The position numbers and the translations under genes were made by a program. Below, piece by piece: positions 1 to 9,061 of a stretch of DNA of 64,000 bases (position 1 is its first letter; the number at the start of each line of letters is the position of its first letter). The notes below the pieces were generated by a model. The model did no database searches. It was given only the letters and a program-made list of their open reading frames with translations, and was not told the origin of the DNA. The DNA is from Enterococcus_K sp051713825 (lineage in GTDB: Bacteria > Bacillota > Bacilli > Lactobacillales > Enterococcaceae). Where the stretch lies: the NCBI RefSeq assembly GCF_051713825.1, contig NZ_JBIOQR010000001.1, positions 124,001-188,000 on the forward strand. The letters are read 5' to 3'.

Positions 1-2054
1 CTGAAGAAGATCGTAAAATCCAAGAAGAAGTGATTATTCCTTATTGGAAAGACCGAGCTATGATGACACGTATGGAACGTCTATTACCAGATGAATGGCA
101 CAAACTGTTTAACGCAGGTCTTTATACAGAGTTCTTGATGCAACGGGGTCCAGGGCATACGGTTGCTGACGGAAAGATTTATCAAAAAGGCTACAGTGAT
201 TTTATCAAAGATATTGAAGCGATGATTGCAAGCCTTGACTACAACAATGACTTAGAAGCGTTGAACAAAAAGGAAGAGCTTGAAGGAATGAAGCTTGTCT
301 GTGAAGCGATGATTCTCTTTGGCGAACGTTATGCCAAACAAGCGCGCGACTTAGCAGCTGTTGAAACAGATGCACAATGGAAAAAAGAGTTACTAGAATT
401 AGCTGAAGTTTGTGATGTTGTGCCAAAACATGCGCCAAAAACATTCCGTCAGGCGGTTCAAATGTATTGGTTTACACATATTGGGGTAACCGTTGAGATG
501 AATAACTGGGATGCCTATTCTCCAGGGAAGTTGGATCAACATCTGGAACCCTTTTATAACCGCGAGATTGAGTCAGGAGAATTGACGCGTGATGAAGCAC
601 GTGAAATTTTAGAAAACTTATGGATTCAGTTTAATAACCAACCAGCTCCTCCAAAAGTGGGAATTACGCTTAAAGAGAGCGCAACCTATACGGACTTCTG
701 TAACATCAACACAGGGGCATTGCGTCCAGATGGTACGTCGGGTGTCAGTGATGTGAGTTATTTAATCTTAGAAGTGATGGATGAAATGAAATTATTACAA
801 CCAAGCTCAAATGTTCAAATTTCTAAGAAGAGTCCGGAAAACTTCTTAAGAGAGGCCTTAAAAGTTTCTCGTAAAGGGTGGGGCCAGCCTGCTTTTTACA
901 ACTCAGAAGCGATTGTTCAAGAGTTATTATTCTTAGGAAAAGAAATGGATGATATTCGTGAGAGTGGAATTGCCAGCGGATGTGTTGAGACAGGGGTTGC
1001 TGGAAAAGAAGCCTATGTGTTAACGGGTTACTTGAACGTTCCTAAAGTCTTAGAGTTGGTGCAAAATAGAGGATTTGATACCTATAGCAACGAACAAGTT
1101 GGATTGGATTTAGGTGATCCACGTAGCTTCACCTCTTATGAAGAATGGTATGAGGCGTTCTTTAAACAATTAACATATGTGGTTGATGTTAAGGTTGCTG
1201 GAAATAACATTATTGAGCGTATGTATATGGAATCAATGCCTGTGCCACTTTTATCAGTGATTACTGATGACTGTATTAGTGCCGGCGTGGATTACAATGC
1301 TGGAGGCGCACGTTACAACACAAGTTACATCCAATGCGTAGGGGTAGCGACGATTACCGACTCATTAGCGGCTATCAAAAAGAACGTTTTTGAAGACAAA
1401 ACAATGACGATTGATGAGTTATTGGCTGCTTGTAAAGCGGACTTTGAAGGATATGATGAAATTTTCGATCTCGTTCATAATAAAACGCCGAAATACGGAA
1501 ATGATGATGATTATGCCGATCATTTGATGGTTGATGTTGCTGATTCATTACAAGCGACAATTGCAGGCAGAACGACACCAAAAGGAGCAACAACCGTGGT
1601 TGAATTCCTACCAACAACTTGTCACGTGTACTTTGGACAGGTTATGGAGGCAAGTCCGAATGGTCGTCATGCACATATTCCATTACCAGATGGGATTTCA
1701 CCAGAAAAAGGCGCCGATCGTAATGGGCCAACTGCGGTGATTAAATCAGCAGCGAAACTGGATCAATTGAAGACGGGCGGTGCATTGTTGAACCAAAAAT
1801 TCACACCATCTGTTGTGGCAGGCGAAGACGGAATTACGCATATGTCAAGTTTGATTCGTTCATACTTTGCGATGGATGGTCATCACATGCAGTTTAACGT
1901 CATTGATCGGGCAACCTTGATTAAAGCGCAAGAAAATCCGAAAGATTATGAAAACCTCATTGTTCGTGTGGCAGGCTACTCTGATTACTTCAATAACTTA
2001 GACCGTGCTTTGCAAGATGAGATTATCAACCGAACAGAACAAGCATTTGCTTAA
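1..2054 (+). CDS. hypD: Glycyl-radical enzyme, probable trans-4-hydroxy-L-proline dehydratase (5' partial)
   Basis: The reading frame is open to the window edge (codons run from base 3), so the N-terminus lies outside; 684 residues are visible, and HypD enzymes are near 790, so roughly 105 are missing. The catalytic cysteine motif SGCVETG has Cys at codon 981-983, and the C-terminal radical loop RVAGYSDYF has its Gly at codon 1974-1976, which define a glycyl-radical enzyme of the pyruvate formate-lyase superfamily. HypD dehydrates trans-4-hydroxyproline to pyrroline-5-carboxylate in the anaerobic cytoplasm. The proC gene 1.3 kb downstream, which reduces that product to proline, and the prolyl-peptide genes beyond it are the reason for choosing HypD over CutC, PflD or glycerol dehydratase. 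The radical SAM activase it needs is not visible and is presumably upstream. Confidence 0.82.
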   Translation, partial: EEDRKIQEEVIIPYWKDRAMMTRMERLLPDEWHKLFNAGLYTEFLMQRGPGHTVADGKIYQKGYSDFIKDIEAMIASLDYNNDLEALNKKEELEGMKLVCEAMILFGERYAKQARDLAAVETDAQWKKELLELAEVCDVVPKHAPKTFRQAVQMYWFTHIGVTVEMNNWDAYSPGKLDQHLEPFYNREIESGELTRDEAREILENLWIQFNNQPAPPKVGITLKESATYTDFCNINTGALRPDGTSGVSDVSYLILEVMDEMKLLQPSSNVQISKKSPENFLREALKVSRKGWGQPAFYNSEAIVQELLFLGKEMDDIRESGIASGCVETGVAGKEAYVLTGYLNVPKVLELVQNRGFDTYSNEQVGLDLGDPRSFTSYEEWYEAFFKQLTYVVDVKVAGNNIIERMYMESMPVPLLSVITDDCISAGVDYNAGGARYNTSYIQCVGVATITDSLAAIKKNVFEDKTMTIDELLAACKADFEGYDEIFDLVHNKTPKYGNDDDYADHLMVDVADSLQATIAGRTTPKGATTVVEFLPTTCHVYFGQVMEASPNGRHAHIPLPDGISPEKGADRNGPTAVIKSAAKLDQLKTGGALLNQKFTPSVVAGEDGITHMSSLIRSYFAMDGHHMQFNVIDRATLIKAQENPKDYENLIVRVAGYSDYFNNLDRALQDEIINRTEQAFA

Positions 2055-2174
2055 ATCTTACTAGACGGGTGTATGACAGGAGCTGATAGGGTTTCTGTCA
2101 TTGCCTCCTCTAAAAAAAGACGAAGGACCAAAAAGCTTTTCTAACAAAAATCTTTTTAAATAAGGAGATAAAAG

Positions 2175-3380
2175 ATGGAATTAGAACAAAAGAATGTAGC
2201 GATGGGCGCCAGTAAGGGTGATTCGTTGCTGCGTAAAGATGTAAGTATTGGTACGTTTATCTGTATCGGGTTTGTTGTCGCGGTGGCTGTGTATTTCGGA
2301 AGTGTGATGGGTGTCGGCGTGATGTTTAGCGTGATCATGAAAACGGCACATGATTTATTGTTAAATACTTGTCTCTATATAATGGGTGTGGCTGTGTTAG
2401 CAGGTGCCGTTTCTTCGGTATTTTCAGAGTTTGGTGTGACAGCGTTGTTAAATAAACTCATCTCACCAATCATGAAACCTCTATTTGGGTTACCAGGTGC
2501 GTCTGCATTGGGTGCGGTAACTTGTTATTTTTCTGATAATCCAGCGATTGTCTTAATTGCGAAAGATCCTGGTTATGCGAAATATTTCAAAAAATACCAG
2601 TGGGCAACGATGATTAACTTCGGAACGACTTTTGGTATGGGAATTATCATTACAGGCGGAATTTTGGGTATTCAGTCGGGAAAATATGCAACAAGTGTCG
2701 GCGTCGGAATTGTTTGTGCAATTATTGGTGGGATTGTTAGTAACCGTTTGTTGATGATGAAAACGAAAAAGATTTATGGAACCGAAGCGATTGTGACTGA
2801 TGAGTATTTAGATGCTAAAACGGAAGCAACACCAGCTGGCTATCGAAAAGTTCGCGAAGGAAGCTTGTTCCAACGCGGTTTAAATGCTACATTTGATGGA
2901 GGAAAAACGGGTGTAGAGCTTGGGTTAAGTATTATTCCAGGAATCTTAATTTTTACAACATTAGTAATGATGTTGACGAATGGACCAAGCATAGTTGATG
3001 GTCAAGCGATTTATCAAGGGGTTGCGTATGAGGGAACGGGATTACTGCCTTTCTTAGGTGAAAAAATTTCATTCATTTTAACGCCGCTATTTGGTTTTGC
3101 AAATCCTGAAGTATTAGGGTTACCTTTGACTTCATTGGGTGCATGTGGTGCTTCTATTGCAGGAGCAAAAGCTTTGGCTGACCAAGGCTTATTAAATGGA
3201 CATGATATGGCTGTTTATTTTGCGATTGCTTATTGCTGGGCAGGATTTTTATCAACACATGCGTCAATGGCTGATTCGATGAAGACGCGTTCGATTGTGA
3301 CGTATGCGATGCTGACCCATTTTATCGGGGGACTTGTCGCAGGATTAGTGGCTAACTACGCTTATATGTTACTTTTTTAA
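2175..3380 (+). CDS. Polytopic membrane protein of the nucleoside-recognition/gate type, function unknown
   Basis: 401 residues, start ATG behind TAAGGAGATAAAAG. About ten hydrophobic segments are visible, with a soluble loop near residues 195-235 rich in Lys and Glu. Gly/Pro-containing segments such as FGLPGASALGAVTCYFSDNP and FANPEVLGLPLTSLGACGAS look like two related half-repeats, as in gate-domain (nucleoside recognition) membrane proteins. I recall similar proteins annotated in Clostridioides only by locus number. It lies between hypD and proC in the same direction, 120 bp after hypD and 18 bp before proC, so it is almost certainly co-transcribed. An inferred role is uptake of hydroxyproline or efflux of proline; nothing in the sequence proves this. 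Confidence 0.7.
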   Translation: MELEQKNVAMGASKGDSLLRKDVSIGTFICIGFVVAVAVYFGSVMGVGVMFSVIMKTAHDLLLNTCLYIMGVAVLAGAVSSVFSEFGVTALLNKLISPIMKPLFGLPGASALGAVTCYFSDNPAIVLIAKDPGYAKYFKKYQWATMINFGTTFGMGIIITGGILGIQSGKYATSVGVGIVCAIIGGIVSNRLLMMKTKKIYGTEAIVTDEYLDAKTEATPAGYRKVREGSLFQRGLNATFDGGKTGVELGLSIIPGILIFTTLVMMLTNGPSIVDGQAIYQGVAYEGTGLLPFLGEKISFILTPLFGFANPEVLGLPLTSLGACGASIAGAKALADQGLLNGHDMAVYFAIAYCWAGFLSTHASMADSMKTRSIVTYAMLTHFIGGLVAGLVANYAYMLLF

Positions 3381-3398
3381 CAAGAGAGGAAAGAAAAA

Positions 3399-4202
3399 AT
3401 GGCAAAAACAATTGGCTTTTATGGAACCGGAAATATGGGTCGGGCAATGATCCAAGGACTAATACAGTCCAAATTATATGAACCAAAAGATATCTGGATA
3501 TATGATGTGTACCAACCGCTTGTCGATAAATTAGCGACAGAACTCGGGGTAACTCCTACAGCGGATTCAGATACTTTGGCTAAAAATAGTGACACCATTA
3601 TTTTTGCTGTGAAACCGTATGTTTTGCCTGATTTATTGAAAGAATTGGCACCGAATTTAACGAAAGAACAAATCTTAATTTCCGTTGCAGCAGGTGTGAA
3701 TATTGCTACAATGGAAGACGTGTTATCAACAGAGCATAAGATTGTTAGAGTCATGCCTAATACGCCAGCTCTCGTGGGTGAAGGGATGTCGGCCGTAGCT
3801 TATAATCCGAATGTGTCAGCAGAAGAACAACAAGCGGTTCTGGAAATATTTGGAAGCTTCGGTAAAGCACAAGCGGTCACTGAAAACTTAATAGATGCAG
3901 TTGTTGGTGTGAGTGGTTCTGCACCAGCGTATGTGTACATGTTCATCGAGGCTTTGGCGGATGGTGCGGTACTTGAAGGAATGCCACGCCCGCAAGCTTA
4001 TGAATTTGCTGCTCAAACCGTTCTTGGTTCAGCCAAAATGGTTTTAGAAACCAATCAACATCCAGGAGCACTAAAAGATATGGTGACATCTCCTGGTGGC
4101 ACAACGATTGAAGCGGTAAAAACCTTGGAGGATCATGGCTTCCGTTCGGCCGTGATGAATGCGGTCCAAGCAGCTGCGAAACGTAATGCGCAATTAAGTT
4201 AA
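3399..4202 (+). CDS. proC: Pyrroline-5-carboxylate reductase
   Basis: 267 residues, the usual length. It reduces pyrroline-5-carboxylate to L-proline with NAD(P)H in the cytoplasm. The N-terminal Rossmann motif GFYGTGNMG lies at residues 6-14. The C-terminal dimerisation domain carries the family signature near residues 218-240 (ALKDMVTSPGGTTIEAVKTL). Start ATG follows AGAGAGGAAAG. Its place directly after hypD and the membrane protein suggests it handles the pyrroline-5-carboxylate made by HypD, turning dietary or host hydroxyproline into proline while reoxidising a reduced cofactor. It is followed at once by an intrinsic terminator. Confidence 0.95.
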   Translation: MAKTIGFYGTGNMGRAMIQGLIQSKLYEPKDIWIYDVYQPLVDKLATELGVTPTADSDTLAKNSDTIIFAVKPYVLPDLLKELAPNLTKEQILISVAAGVNIATMEDVLSTEHKIVRVMPNTPALVGEGMSAVAYNPNVSAEEQQAVLEIFGSFGKAQAVTENLIDAVVGVSGSAPAYVYMFIEALADGAVLEGMPRPQAYEFAAQTVLGSAKMVLETNQHPGALKDMVTSPGGTTIEAVKTLEDHGFRSAVMNAVQAAAKRNAQLS

Positions 4203-4210
4203 CAACTGAA

Positions 4211-4240
4211 GGCTCTGCAAATTTCTGCAGAGCCTTTTTT
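4211..4240 (+). terminator. Intrinsic terminator after proC
   Basis: A perfect 9-bp stem GGCTCTGCA (4211-4219) pairs with TGCAGAGCC (4226-4234) and is followed by six T. It separates hypD-proC from the peptide transporter genes, although only 25 bp separate it from the next start, so read-through probably supplies part of the downstream transcription. Confidence 0.88.
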
Positions 4241-4265
4241 GTAAAAAAATGAAGAGGAGATTGTT

Positions 4266-5753
4266 ATGGAGAAGGAAAGTATGGAAAAAGTTAGTAAGCC
4301 GCAACGACAATTGTTTGGTCACCCAGTAGGTTTAACGGTGAGCTCATTTATGGCCTTAGCCCAAGCGTTTGGGAACTATGGCATGTCAGCAATTTTAATT
4401 TATTATTTGTATAAAAGTACAGCTAGTGGTGGGCTAGGATTCACTCAAGATGTTTCTGCGCAGCTAGTTAATGTGTATAATTCGTTAATGTTTATGGCTG
4501 GAATTATTGGCGCATATGTTGCGGACCGTTTTATCGGTGTTAGAAAAGCGATGGTTGTAGGTTACTTGATGAAAACAGTTGGATACGCTTTACTGGCTAT
4601 TCCTGGTGGAGGTGTGCCTCTATATTTGGTTAGCCAATTGGTGTTATTATTCTCAGCAGCCTCAATGGGAACTAGTTTGTATGCGATGGCTGGAAAATTA
4701 TACAAGAAGGAAGATTCGCGTCGGGATGCCGGATTTTCAGTGATGTATATCATGAATAATGTGGGAGCGATTGCGCCAGTAATTACAGGGTCAATTGCTT
4801 TAGCGCTGAATTATCATGCGGGTTTCTTGTTTGCCGCAGTGATTCAAGGGGCCGGTTTTATCTTGTATGTTATGACGGCTAAATCTGTGTATGGAGATAT
4901 TGGGATGAAACCAGATGATCCATTTCCCGCAACAAGACGTAAAAAGATGATTGCTTATATGTTGATAGGAGCGGTGGCAGTGATTGCTACGCTGATTCTA
5001 TTATTTGTAACAGGCGTTTTAACACCGAAGAGCTTCAGTAATATTATTAGTACAATTTCTATCTTTATTCCGTTGGTGTATTTAGTGATTATTATCACGA
5101 GCAAAAAGACGTCACCGGAAGAAGCAGTCAAGGTTCGTTATTTTATCTTTATTTTTGTATGTAATTGTTTCAATATGATGATTTGGTCTCAATCAACGAG
5201 TATTTTAGCTATTTATGCGGCAGAACAAGTCAATTTGAACTTTTTAGGGATGGAATGGACACCAGCTGCTTTTCAAACGGTTCCGGCCGTGTTTGCGGTG
5301 GTATTTGGTTCGATTTTGGGTGCTTTATGGACAAAAATGGGGGCTAAACAACCCAATACAGCGAAAAAGTTTGGTTTAGGAACCTTTTTATGGGGATTGG
5401 GACCAATTTTTATGGTAATTCCGTTCATGCTGTATTCAAGTGATGTGAAGGTTAGTCCGCTGTGGTTAATTGTTTTTTATGCGATTATCATTTTGGGCGA
5501 AGGCTTAACGTCACCAATCGGTATGGCCAGTGCTACGATGGTTGCGCCAGCAGCATTTACGGCACAAATGGTCACAGTTTGGCAATTGAGTCAATCGACA
5601 GGGGCCGGCTTGAGTGCAATCGCCGTCAACTTTTATAAACAAGGGCATGAATCAACGTATTTCTTAGTGATTGGTGGGATTACGGCTGGAATTGGGTTAC
5701 TTGTGTGGCTTCTGAATAAAAACATTGCGTCTAAAATGCAACACGGAAAATAA
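4266..5753 (+). CDS. POT/PTR family proton-coupled peptide transporter
   Basis: 495 residues with 12 or more membrane segments and the N-terminal layout of the proton-dependent oligopeptide transporter family: an early FGNYGMSAILIYYLY segment (residues about 36-51) and a loop with GAYVADRFIGVRKAM, the equivalent of the family motif GxxxADRxxGxxxT. The start ATG at 4266 follows GAAGAGGAGA; a second ATG at codon 6 is possible. Together with the amidohydrolase and M24 peptidase downstream (20 bp and 6 bp gaps) this points to import of di- or tripeptides, here probably proline- or hydroxyproline-containing, for hydrolysis and feeding to HypD. Confidence 0.85.
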   Translation: MEKESMEKVSKPQRQLFGHPVGLTVSSFMALAQAFGNYGMSAILIYYLYKSTASGGLGFTQDVSAQLVNVYNSLMFMAGIIGAYVADRFIGVRKAMVVGYLMKTVGYALLAIPGGGVPLYLVSQLVLLFSAASMGTSLYAMAGKLYKKEDSRRDAGFSVMYIMNNVGAIAPVITGSIALALNYHAGFLFAAVIQGAGFILYVMTAKSVYGDIGMKPDDPFPATRRKKMIAYMLIGAVAVIATLILLFVTGVLTPKSFSNIISTISIFIPLVYLVIIITSKKTSPEEAVKVRYFIFIFVCNCFNMMIWSQSTSILAIYAAEQVNLNFLGMEWTPAAFQTVPAVFAVVFGSILGALWTKMGAKQPNTAKKFGLGTFLWGLGPIFMVIPFMLYSSDVKVSPLWLIVFYAIIILGEGLTSPIGMASATMVAPAAFTAQMVTVWQLSQSTGAGLSAIAVNFYKQGHESTYFLVIGGITAGIGLLVWLLNKNIASKMQHGK

Positions 5754-5773
5754 AAAAAGAAAGGCGGCAGAAC

Positions 5774-6970
5774 ATGTTACTAACGGCAAAAACAATGATT
5801 ATTGGAGATGGCAAAACCGTTCTGACTCATGGCGCTATTTTGATTGAAGACGAGAAGATAATAGAAGTCGGGACCTTTGACGAGATGGCTAAACGCTACC
5901 CTAATGAAGACGTGACCGATTTTGGTGAGGCGACGATTTTACCAGGCTTAATTGATGCGCATATTCATTTGGGCTACTATTGGACGCAACCGGATCTGTA
6001 CAATTATAATGACTTTATGATTGCCTACTATGCACAAAAACAGGCGCAAATTTGTTTGGAAAAAGGTGTGACAACGATTCGTGATTGTTGCGGGCCTCAA
6101 TTTTTACTTCAAACATTACGTTTAGCGGCTGAAAAGGGCTATGTTAAAGCGCCACGAATTTTGCATACTGATCGTGGGATTTGTATCACTGGCGGACATG
6201 GACATGAGGATGGCATTGAGGAAGTGGATGGTGTAGATAACATCGTACACACGATTCGCCGACAAAAACGTGATGGGGCAGACTGGATTAAGATGTTGAC
6301 CACTAATCGTGATGATATTTGTGAATTTACACAAGAAGAATTGACGGGAGGTGTGCTGGAGGCTCATCGGTTGGGCTTAAAATGTGTTGTACATGCGGGC
6401 ACTTCACCAGGAATTCAAATGTGTATTGATGCGGGCTTTGATACGATTGAGCATGGCAATTTCTTAACAGCTGAACAGGGCAGACAGATGGCTGAAAATG
6501 GTCAAGCATGGACGCCGACAATGTTTGCCTACCACTTTCTTGAAGCCTTTAATCAAAAGGTTCAAGAAACAGCGATTGATAACTCAAATAAATCGACTGA
6601 AACCTACAGTCATCATTTAGATTTTTTTGCCTCTTCGGTGGGTTCGTATAAAGAAAATTTCAAAAAGATCTATGATTCAGGCGTGAAAATTTTAGCTGGA
6701 ACGGATATGGTTATGTTGGAAGCCCCTGCAGTTCCAATCGTAGAGGAGCTAGAATTGATGGTTCGTTACGGGCTAAAACCGATTGAAGCGATTCAAACAG
6801 CAACAACGAATCCGGCTGAGGTGTTTGATTTGGCTGATGTGACAGGTTCATTGACGGCTGGCTTACAGGCAGATGTCCTTGTTGTTAAAGGAGATGTCAG
6901 TCAAGATATTGAAGCGCTAAGAGATGTTCAGTTTGTCTTACTAGGCGGAAAAAAAGTACATGAGGAGTAA
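5774..6970 (+). CDS. Metal-dependent amidohydrolase, possible Xaa-Pro dipeptidase type
   Basis: 398 residues of the amidohydrolase superfamily, imidazolonepropionase-like branch. Metal ligands visible are His63 and His65 (DAHIHLG), the probable carboxylated Lys173 (DWIKML), His207 (VVHAG), His227 (IEHGN) and Asp311 (LAGTDM). No signal peptide, so cytoplasmic. Members of this branch include prolidase-like enzymes that cleave N-acyl or Xaa-Pro/hydroxyproline bonds; the flanking peptide transporter and M24 Xaa-Pro peptidase support that substrate class, but specificity is inferred. Start ATG follows AAAGGCGGC; 20 bp after the transporter, in one operon. Confidence 0.8.
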   Translation: MLLTAKTMIIGDGKTVLTHGAILIEDEKIIEVGTFDEMAKRYPNEDVTDFGEATILPGLIDAHIHLGYYWTQPDLYNYNDFMIAYYAQKQAQICLEKGVTTIRDCCGPQFLLQTLRLAAEKGYVKAPRILHTDRGICITGGHGHEDGIEEVDGVDNIVHTIRRQKRDGADWIKMLTTNRDDICEFTQEELTGGVLEAHRLGLKCVVHAGTSPGIQMCIDAGFDTIEHGNFLTAEQGRQMAENGQAWTPTMFAYHFLEAFNQKVQETAIDNSNKSTETYSHHLDFFASSVGSYKENFKKIYDSGVKILAGTDMVMLEAPAVPIVEELELMVRYGLKPIEAIQTATTNPAEVFDLADVTGSLTAGLQADVLVVKGDVSQDIEALRDVQFVLLGGKKVHEE

Positions 6971-6976
6971 AAAAAC

Positions 6977-8041
6977 ATGAAAAATATTGATAAGTTAAGA
7001 GCGTATTTAGAAAAAAATAACTTGGATGCTTATTTTATCCAAAAGCTTCCCAATATTCGTTATATTAGTGGCTTTGAAGGCGAGGATTCAGCGATTTTAA
7101 TTACTTTGAAGAATCAATATATTTTGACGGACCCACGCTACACAGAGCAGGCGGCTATTGAGGTTCCTGACTATACGATTATTGATTGGCGTGCTTCAGG
7201 ACATGGTTTGGCTGTTCAGAGCGTCGTCGAAAAAGAGGGACTAAAGAGTCTGGCTTTTGAAGATGATCAAGTGGTTTATGCAGAATATGCAGATTTTTCT
7301 CAAGCAATCAACGCAGAATTAGTTCCTGCTGCAGGAGTTATTGAGGAATTCCGTCAGATTAAAACGGCTCAAGAAATTCAGTATTTACAAAATGCCTGTG
7401 AAATTTCTTGTCGCGCGTTGAATCGTTTATTCAAAGATATCAAAGTGGGTGTGACAGAAAAAGAGCTGGCTGCAAAACTGGCTTTATATATGGTTCAAGA
7501 AGGGGCGGACACCAAACCTTATGGAAACATTTTAATCTCAGGAACCAAAACTTCCTTGTTGCATGGCATTCCTTCATCTAAACCTATCGAGTATGGCGAT
7601 TTGTTGTTGATGGACTTTGGTTGTCAATTTAACGGCTACTTGTCTGATATGACTCGGACAGTGGTGGTTGGAAAAGCGACGGCTAAACAAAGAGAAGTTT
7701 ATGAACTAGAAAAACGAATGCTAGAAGATGCAGAGGCAGCGATGAAAGCAGGCGTTGCGGGTGGCGATGTGTACAAAGCGTCATTAAAAGCAGTGGCAGG
7801 AACGGAGTATGAAAAGTATACTTATTCAAACGTCGGTCATGGTATCGGAATGTTTGTGCATGAGTTCCCGCAATTAACGACACGTTATGATGGCAACCTA
7901 GAAGAAGGCAACGTGATTACGGTTGAGCCAGGAATTTACATTCCAGGATGGGGTGGCATTCGAATCGAGGATCAAGTCTTAGTAACAAAAGACGGAATTG
8001 AAAACATGATTAGCATCCCGCACGATTTGATTGAATTATAA
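6977..8041 (+). CDS. M24 family Xaa-Pro dipeptidase/aminopeptidase
   Basis: 354 residues, the usual size of the short PepQ/YpdF-type enzymes. The N-terminal creatinase-like domain spans about residues 1-125 and the pita-bread catalytic domain 130-354. All five metal ligands are in place: Asp213 (LMDFGC), Asp224 (LSDMTR), His288 (VGHGIG), Glu317 (TVEPGIY) and Glu331 (RIEDQV). It removes the residue before proline from short peptides in the cytoplasm. It begins 6 bp after the amidohydrolase and ends the operon; a terminator follows at 8109. In this context it would release proline or hydroxyproline from imported peptides. Confidence 0.92.
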   Translation: MKNIDKLRAYLEKNNLDAYFIQKLPNIRYISGFEGEDSAILITLKNQYILTDPRYTEQAAIEVPDYTIIDWRASGHGLAVQSVVEKEGLKSLAFEDDQVVYAEYADFSQAINAELVPAAGVIEEFRQIKTAQEIQYLQNACEISCRALNRLFKDIKVGVTEKELAAKLALYMVQEGADTKPYGNILISGTKTSLLHGIPSSKPIEYGDLLLMDFGCQFNGYLSDMTRTVVVGKATAKQREVYELEKRMLEDAEAAMKAGVAGGDVYKASLKAVAGTEYEKYTYSNVGHGIGMFVHEFPQLTTRYDGNLEEGNVITVEPGIYIPGWGGIRIEDQVLVTKDGIENMISIPHDLIEL

Positions 8042-8108
8042 ACCAGGTTGAAGGAGCTGCTTTTGGGCTCACCGTTAAGAACTGGGTTGAAACAGAAGCG
8101 TTCACTAC

Positions 8109-8153
8109 GAGGGTGGGATGTAACTATTAGAGTTATGTTCCACGCTCGTTTTT
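8109..8153 (+). terminator. Terminator after the prolyl-peptide operon
   Basis: A GC-capped hairpin with G-U pairs, GTGGGATGTAACT against AGTTATGTTCCAC, ends in CGTTTTT. The short stretch before it (8080-8100, GGTTGAAACAGAAGCGTTC) resembles the left end of the repeat family seen at 30277 and 40636, so this may be an eroded copy with its terminator. The remaining bases to 8290 show nothing else I recognise. Confidence 0.7.
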
Positions 8154-8290
8154 CGAAAATTTGGGTTGGAAATTTTTTAGACCCGAAGTCTGTACGTGTA
8201 GCTTAAACGGATAGTTAAAAATCACAGCTTGTGAGAGTTGTTCTTTTTTAAAGAGCGGACTTGATAGTTTACAAAAAGGAGTTGTCAGAC

Positions 8291-9061
8291 TTGAATGAAA
8301 AAGAATTGTTTAATTTGGTGTTTGATTTTGGGGAGACGCTACTGATTAATGGGGGAGAAATTAAACGAGTTGAGTTGATGGTGAGCTTGTTGGGAGACTA
8401 TTTTCAGCTACAAAATTTTAACAGCTTTGTGATGATTAACGGTCTTTTTCTGACAGCAGAGACAGAAGAGGGATTGTTATCTTCCAAGGTTAAAGATATT
8501 TCTGTCGGAGCGATTAATCTTGGGCGAATTGACCGAATTAACACGCTGTCGCGTCAGGTATGTCAAGGGGAAATTACGAGTGAGACGGCCAAAAACGAAT
8601 TACAACGGATAAAGACCGAAAACAATTCCAGTCCAGCGCTAAAGTTTTTTGCCTACTGTTTTGGTAGCGCTAGTTTTTGTTATATATTTGGTGGCACATT
8701 CCTTGATTCTATCGGAGCTCTTTTTTTGGGTGGATTAATAGCGGTTTGCCAATTATTGCTGATTCCGCGATTGAAGTTATCTACAATTGTCAGCCAAATA
8801 GGAAGCAGTTTTTTCATGACGGGGACGGCTATCTTGCTGACACTTGTCTTTTCTAATTTGAATGTAAATAGCCTGATTATTGGAGGGGTCATCTCTCTTG
8901 TGCCAGGCGTTCCTTTGGCAAATGGCATTCGTTATTTATTTGATGAAGATTATACGTCAGGTTGGGCGCAGCTTATGACGGCTTTAATGACAGCTTTGTA
9001 TCTTTCAGTAGGTGTCGGTGCGGGGCTGCAAATGTTTCATATGATGATAGGAGCGCTGTGA
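8291..9061 (+). CDS. Threonine/serine exporter ThrE-type, N-terminal half (DUF1212)
   Basis: 256 residues from TTG 8291, preferred because AAAAGGAG (8274-8281) sits 9 bp upstream; a TTG at 8261 is in frame but has no ribosome site. The soluble N-terminal part (about residues 1-120) has the family pattern DFGETLLINGGEIKRVE; the C-terminal part holds about four to five membrane helices. The partner gene overlaps its stop codon. Split ThrE-type exporters pair a DUF1212 protein with a short membrane protein. Substrate is not determined by sequence; amino acid export beside a peptide-catabolism operon would be consistent. Confidence 0.82.
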   Translation: MNEKELFNLVFDFGETLLINGGEIKRVELMVSLLGDYFQLQNFNSFVMINGLFLTAETEEGLLSSKVKDISVGAINLGRIDRINTLSRQVCQGEITSETAKNELQRIKTENNSSPALKFFAYCFGSASFCYIFGGTFLDSIGALFLGGLIAVCQLLLIPRLKLSTIVSQIGSSFFMTGTAILLTLVFSNLNVNSLIIGGVISLVPGVPLANGIRYLFDEDYTSGWAQLMTALMTALYLSVGVGAGLQMFHMMIGAL

